Shown: piece after piece, positions 6,348 through 7,564 of the stretch
Numbering within the stretch: position 1 is the stretch's first letter
How the letters are laid out: every line of letters starts with the position of its first letter
DNA from: Woeseia sp.
GTDB lineage: Bacteria; Pseudomonadota; Gammaproteobacteria; Steroidobacterales; Woeseiaceae
Direction: 5' to 3'
Length of the DNA stretch: 7,564 bases
Assembly (NCBI GenBank): GCA_018701055.1
Contig: JABIUH010000152.1
Location: 1 to 7,564 of the forward strand
Notes under the pieces: generated by a model
The model's database searches: none
Told to the model about the DNA's origin: nothing
Seen by the model: only the letters and a program-made list of their open reading frames with translations
Made by a program: the position numbers and the translations under genes

Positions 6348-6400
6348 ATTGCCCGGCAATATCCCGACGGTTGGGAACCGCACTGTAAAGCAACAGTCGG
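6348..6400 (+). other. Cluster of small hairpins in the leader of the protease gene
   Basis: Three short stems follow one another: ATTGC/GCAAT (6348-6352 with 6356-6360), CGGTT/AACCG around GGG (6368-6372 with 6376-6380) and ACTGT/ACAGT (6382-6386 with 6393-6397). A competing outer stem CCGAC/GTCGG (6364-6368 with 6396-6400) would exclude parts of the second and third. The density of pairings suggests a structured leader RNA, but each stem is only 5 bp and chance is not excluded. The rest of 6401-6453 shows nothing else that I recognise. Confidence 0.3.
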
Positions 6401-6453
6401 AGAGTCGAACGGTGCAAACATGCGGCGTTGTAGCCAAACCCACGGAAAACTTA

Positions 6454-7564
6454 ATGCGAAAGAAAATTAGCCTTACCTCGATTACATTCTTGTTATTCGG
6501 TTTTGCAAGTCATGCAGAAGAACCGGAATGGGCAGGCACGCTTGAAAGAATTTCAACAGGAGTCGTGTCAATACGCGTTGATAGTACGCGCGCATTTGAC
6601 ACCGAATGGAATTCTTCTAGCCAGGCAACTGGATTCGTTGTTGACGCTGAGCGCGGATTGATTTTGACGAATCGACACGTTGTGACGCCGGGGCCGGTCG
6701 TCGCAGAAGCGGTATTTCTCAACAATGAGGAAGTTCGTCTAACGCCGATTTATCGGGATCCGGTGCATGACTTTGGTTTTTTTCGCTACAACCCTGATGA
6801 TCTCGTCTACATGGAGCCAGCAGAATTACCGTTGGTACCAGATGCTGCCGGGATAGGACGGGAGATTCGCGTTATTGGTAACGATGCGGGCGAACAATTG
6901 TCGATTCTTGCAGGCACGATCGCGCGACTTGATCGTAAGGCGCCGGAGTACGGACGCGGTAAGTACAACGACTTCAATACATTCTATTTCCAGGCAGCAT
7001 CGGGAACATCTGGTGGATCATCCGGATCACCGGTTATTAATATTAAAGGAGAGGTTGTTGCGCTCAATGCTGGCGGAAGTAGTAGCGCTGCAAGCAGTTT
7101 CTTTCTGCCGCTGAATAGAATTGAAAGAGCGCTTAACCTTATTCGCAATGGAGAGTCGGTTACGCGCGGTACTTTACAAATGGTGTTTGAACGACAGACC
7201 TACGATGAACTCCGTCGCCTAGGTCTAAAGAACGAGACCGAGGAAGTCGTTCGTTCCGAATTTCCGAAACAGACTGGCATGTTAACCGTTTCGCACGTGC
7301 TTCCCGGATCGCCAGCCGATGGCAAACTGCAGACCGGCGACATATTGATACGTATTGACGGTGAATTGATTACCGAATTTGTACCCCTGGCGGATATTTT
7401 TGACAATAACGTAGGTGCCTCGATAGCCGTGGAAATAGAGCGCGGCGGCCGTACTTTGGTCGAAGATGTTGTAATCGGCGATTTGCACGACGTGTCTCCG
7501 GACGAGTTCCTGGAGTTTGGTGATGCCATTGTGCATAACCTTTCTTATCAGCAGGCTCGGCACT
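6454..7564 (+). CDS. Exported Nma111/Deg7-type HtrA serine protease with PDZ, N-terminal part
   Basis: My own translation gives an open frame of 370 residues running off the right edge. Residues 1-21 form a signal peptide (R-K-K, hydrophobic core, S-H-A cleavage), so the product is probably periplasmic. A trypsin-like domain follows with the triad His75 (T-N-R-H-V), Asp106 (V-H-D-F-G) and Ser190 in G-S-S-G-S-P; an overlapping G-T-S-G-G-S at 184-189 makes Ser186 a less likely alternative. V-I-G-N-D-A-G-E, Q-A-A-S-G-T-S-G-G-S-S-G-S-P and Y-F/F-L-P-L-type segments resemble fungal Nma111 and plant Deg7 more than DegP. A PDZ domain covers about 273-350, with L-P-G-S-P-A-D-G-K-L-Q-T-G-D. Relatives approach 1000 residues with a second, degenerate protease-like half and several PDZ domains, so most of the gene probably lies outside. 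The ATG has a modest CGGAAAA about 7 bases upstream. Confidence 0.9.
   Translation, partial: MRKKISLTSITFLLFGFASHAEEPEWAGTLERISTGVVSIRVDSTRAFDTEWNSSSQATGFVVDAERGLILTNRHVVTPGPVVAEAVFLNNEEVRLTPIYRDPVHDFGFFRYNPDDLVYMEPAELPLVPDAAGIGREIRVIGNDAGEQLSILAGTIARLDRKAPEYGRGKYNDFNTFYFQAASGTSGGSSGSPVINIKGEVVALNAGGSSSAASSFFLPLNRIERALNLIRNGESVTRGTLQMVFERQTYDELRRLGLKNETEEVVRSEFPKQTGMLTVSHVLPGSPADGKLQTGDILIRIDGELITEFVPLADIFDNNVGASIAVEIERGGRTLVEDVVIGDLHDVSPDEFLEFGDAIVHNLSYQQARH

Noticed and set aside
6373..6419. Cobalamin riboswitch before the protease gene
   Set aside because: Only isolated words (GGGAAC, CGCACTGTAA, GGTGCAAAC) match, their order is wrong, the GCCACTG and GGGAAGG parts are missing, and the downstream gene has no B12 link.
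1..7564. CRISPR arrays, tRNA or rRNA genes, insertion sequences
   Set aside because: I saw no regularly spaced repeats, cloverleaf, rRNA segments or transposase similarity on either strand.

Overview
The window looks like the chromosome of a gammaproteobacterium, probably an environmental or marine one. The evidence is the close match of the GcvT, GcvH and Tpx sequences to the enterobacterial types as I remember them, a GcvP split into two subunits, a tandem glycine riboswitch, and secreted DUF885 and Nma111-type proteases. The genus cannot be read from the sequence. Base composition is moderate and even, with no sign of a recent island.

Layout. (1) At 1-973, on the minus strand, lies the N-terminal part of a DUF885 protein, cut by the left edge. 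(2) At 974-1317 is a divergent control region. It holds candidate back-to-back promoters sharing one -35 segment, a tandem glycine riboswitch with a leader-linker helix (about 1072-1238), and a strong hairpin terminator (1237-1285). (3) At 1318-6257 is a tightly packed plus-strand operon, gcvT-gcvH-gcvPA-tpx-gcvPB, with gaps of only 20-28 bases. (4) At 6258-6453 is an intergenic stretch with a GGTCAGAT/ATCTGACC palindrome just after gcvPB and a set of small hairpins before the next gene. (5) At 6454-7564 is the start of a large exported Nma111/Deg7-type HtrA protease, cut by the right edge.

How the genes work together. GcvT, GcvH and GcvPA/GcvPB are the T, H and P proteins of the glycine cleavage system, which splits glycine into CO2, ammonia and methylene-tetrahydrofolate. 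The fourth component, lipoamide dehydrogenase (L protein), is not here and must be encoded elsewhere. Glycine sensed by the leader RNA should control whether transcription passes the terminator into the operon.

The main surprise is a thiol peroxidase gene placed between the two halves of the P protein. The encoded Tpx keeps its peroxidatic cysteine, but has glutamine where the family's resolving cysteine should be. This raises the untested possibility of a peroxidase coupled to the lipoyl/dihydrolipoamide chemistry of the glycine cleavage complex. The second item of interest is the Nma111-like protease, a type best known from fungi and plants.
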